Source: Celerinatantimonas sp046054165 (GTDB taxonomy: Bacteria > Pseudomonadota > Gammaproteobacteria > Enterobacterales > Celerinatantimonadaceae). Taken from it: a DNA stretch of 64,000 bases. The stretch lies in the NCBI RefSeq assembly GCF_046054165.1, contig NZ_JBFNXK010000008.1, positions 62,001 through 126,000 on the forward strand, given 5' to 3'. Both the position numbers and the translations under genes were made by a program. Positions within the stretch are counted from its first letter, which is position 1. Each line of letters starts with the position of its first letter. The notes beneath the pieces were generated by a model. It was not told the DNA's origin. It saw only the letters and a program-made list of their open reading frames with translations, and did no database searches. Positions 63,062 through 64,000 of the stretch are shown here, in pieces.

Positions 63062-63187
63062 ATGTTTAGGATGATAATAATAGCCATTGTCGCTATCGCA
63101 TTATCTGGCTGTGCTGGTTTGGGCCCATTTGGCAATCATGGGGAACACAGTGGCGGACACGGTCCGCAGCCCTATCAAATGCACTAA
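63062..63187 (+). CDS. Very small lipoprotein, 41 residues
   Basis: AAGGA lies 7 nt before the ATG. The protein begins MFRMIIIAIVAIALSGCAGLG: a short signal with lipobox LSGC, giving a mature peptide of about 26 residues rich in Gly, His and Pro (GNHGEHSGGHGPQPYQ). It resembles no family I can name. Mature His/Gly content hints at metal binding, unproven. It is below usual ORF length cut-offs. Confidence 0.72.
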   Translation: MFRMIIIAIVAIALSGCAGLGPFGNHGEHSGGHGPQPYQMH

Positions 63188-63217
63188 AGTCCGTTACAAG
63201 TTTAACTTATCAGCCAT

Positions 63218-63257
63218 AAAAAAAACCCCAATCATTGGGATGTCCAACGATTAGGGG
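63218..63257 (-). terminator. Terminator of the DAHP synthase gene
   Basis: Read on the minus strand, CCCCTAATCGTTGGA pairs with a near-complementary arm and is followed by eight T residues, 45 nt past the synthase stop. One bulge interrupts the stem. Confidence 0.85.
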
Positions 63258-63301
63258 TCATTTCAAATTACGGCTTTTTTGAATTTCAATATCAGTGCTG
63301 A

Positions 63302-64000
63302 TTAAGCGACAGCATTGTGAGCCGCTTTGATATTATCAGCAATTAAAAATGCCAATTCCAGCGCCTGATCGGCATTTAAACGCGGATCACAATAGGTGTG
63401 ATAGCGTTCTGCCAAATCATGTTCGGTGATATGGAAAGCACCGCCGACACATTCGGTCACATTACGCCCCGTCATTTCAAAATGAACACCACCGGCATAC
63501 GAACCTTCGCTGGCATGAATTTCGAAGAAACTACGCACTTCCCGCAAAACATCATCCACACGACGCGTTTTATAGCCATTCGGAGCTTTGATAGTATTGC
63601 CGTGCATGGGGTCACAGCTCCAAACTACCTGTTTCCCTTCACGTTCCACCGCACGAATCAACCCTGGCAGATGTTCCGCTACGTTATCGGCGCCCATACG
63701 CACGATCAGATTCAAACGCCCCGCTTCATTATTCGGGTTAATCGTATCGATAAGGCGCAATAATTCATCAGGATCCGTCGTTGGACCCGCTTTAAGACCA
63801 ATCGCATTTTCAATACCACGAGCAAATTCCACATGTGCATAATCGGGCTGGCGGGTCCGGTCACCAATCCACAGCATGTGTGCTGAACAGTCATACCATT
63901 TACCGGTCAAACTATCGCAACGGGTAAGCGCTTGCTCATAAGGCAGCAATAATGCTTCATGTGAAGTATATAATGTCGTTTCACGCAGTTGAGGCGTGGT
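63302..64000 (-). CDS. Class II 3-deoxy-7-phosphoheptulonate synthase (C-terminal half; runs off window)
   Basis: 233 codons of the 3' part are present and the start lies beyond the right edge. The type II (plant-like) DAHP synthase motifs are seen: RMGADNVAEHLP, VVWSCDPMHGNT with the metal-site residues, HFEMTGRNVTECVGGA, and CDPRLNADQALELAF. It condenses PEP and erythrose 4-phosphate, first step of the shikimate pathway. Type I AroF/G/H enzymes lack these blocks. No downstream partner in the window. Confidence 0.93.
   Translation of the reverse strand, partial: TTPQLRETTLYTSHEALLLPYEQALTRCDSLTGKWYDCSAHMLWIGDRTRQPDYAHVEFARGIENAIGLKAGPTTDPDELLRLIDTINPNNEAGRLNLIVRMGADNVAEHLPGLIRAVEREGKQVVWSCDPMHGNTIKAPNGYKTRRVDDVLREVRSFFEIHASEGSYAGGVHFEMTGRNVTECVGGAFHITEHDLAERYHTYCDPRLNADQALELAFLIADNIKAAHNAVA

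Overview
The window reads as a stretch of a gammaproteobacterial chromosome. The evidence is gene content and order: ubiC-ubiA, glpE-glpG, prlC next to gor, a LivJHMGF branched-chain amino acid importer, slyA-like and yjeH-like genes, pldA, hcxA/ybdL homologues and a class II DAHP synthase. A pectin methylesterase and a cytoplasmic GH30 glycosidase point to a plant-associated or plant-polymer-using, probably aquatic, lineage related to Vibrionales, Aeromonadales or Alteromonadales. I cannot name the genus from sequence alone. No rRNA, tRNA or CRISPR array was recognised.

Layout. 1-4.3 kb: end of an RND efflux operon, an Lrp regulator divergent from a YjeH-like amino acid exporter, and a SlyA-like regulator. 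4.3-6 kb: a two-gene bacterioferritin operon behind Fur-like and FNR-like sites. 6-10.8 kb: ubiA/ubiC, a FliL-like secreted protein, glpG/glpE and a YdgA-like DUF945 protein. 10.8-15.8 kb: livJHMGF. 16-21.7 kb: prlC, an orphan hybrid-less histidine kinase and gor.

21.8-26.2 kb is the accessory region. It holds a REP-associated (Y1/HUH) transposase whose promoter carries a canonical LexA box, five copies of a GTGGGTGGCCT motif, two sets of tandem ~160-bp repeats, a Phd-type antitoxin with a toxin cut short at one of those motifs, and an AT-rich ParA-like ATPase with a 55-codon partner that also stops inside a repeat. This is the most unusual part of the window.

26.2-30 kb: an AraC regulator divergent from a GPH sugar importer and a GH30 glycosidase, a self-contained catabolic locus. 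30-37 kb: small metabolic genes (NTF2-like, DJ-1/PfpI, GNAT, radical SAM), an orphan Imm41-like immunity gene with a small membrane protein, pldA, a LysE exporter, and MerR with a carboxymuconolactone-decarboxylase-like protein. 37-45.1 kb: a chemoreceptor and a full aromatic-acid-type efflux operon (FUSC, TetR, NodT lipoprotein, DUF1656, HlyD).

45.2-52.6 kb: pectinesterase behind a KdgR-like box, a HisJQM-like importer without its ATPase, a methionine/glutamine-type aminotransferase with a Nit-family amidase, and LysR and MarR regulators. 53.4-64 kb: iron-dependent alcohol dehydrogenase with an FNR-like site, a PEGA lipoprotein, a GNAT-C39 fusion protein, hcxA, a taurine/nitrate-type ABC importer, yqgA, ldhA, a 41-residue lipoprotein and the 3' part of the DAHP synthase gene.
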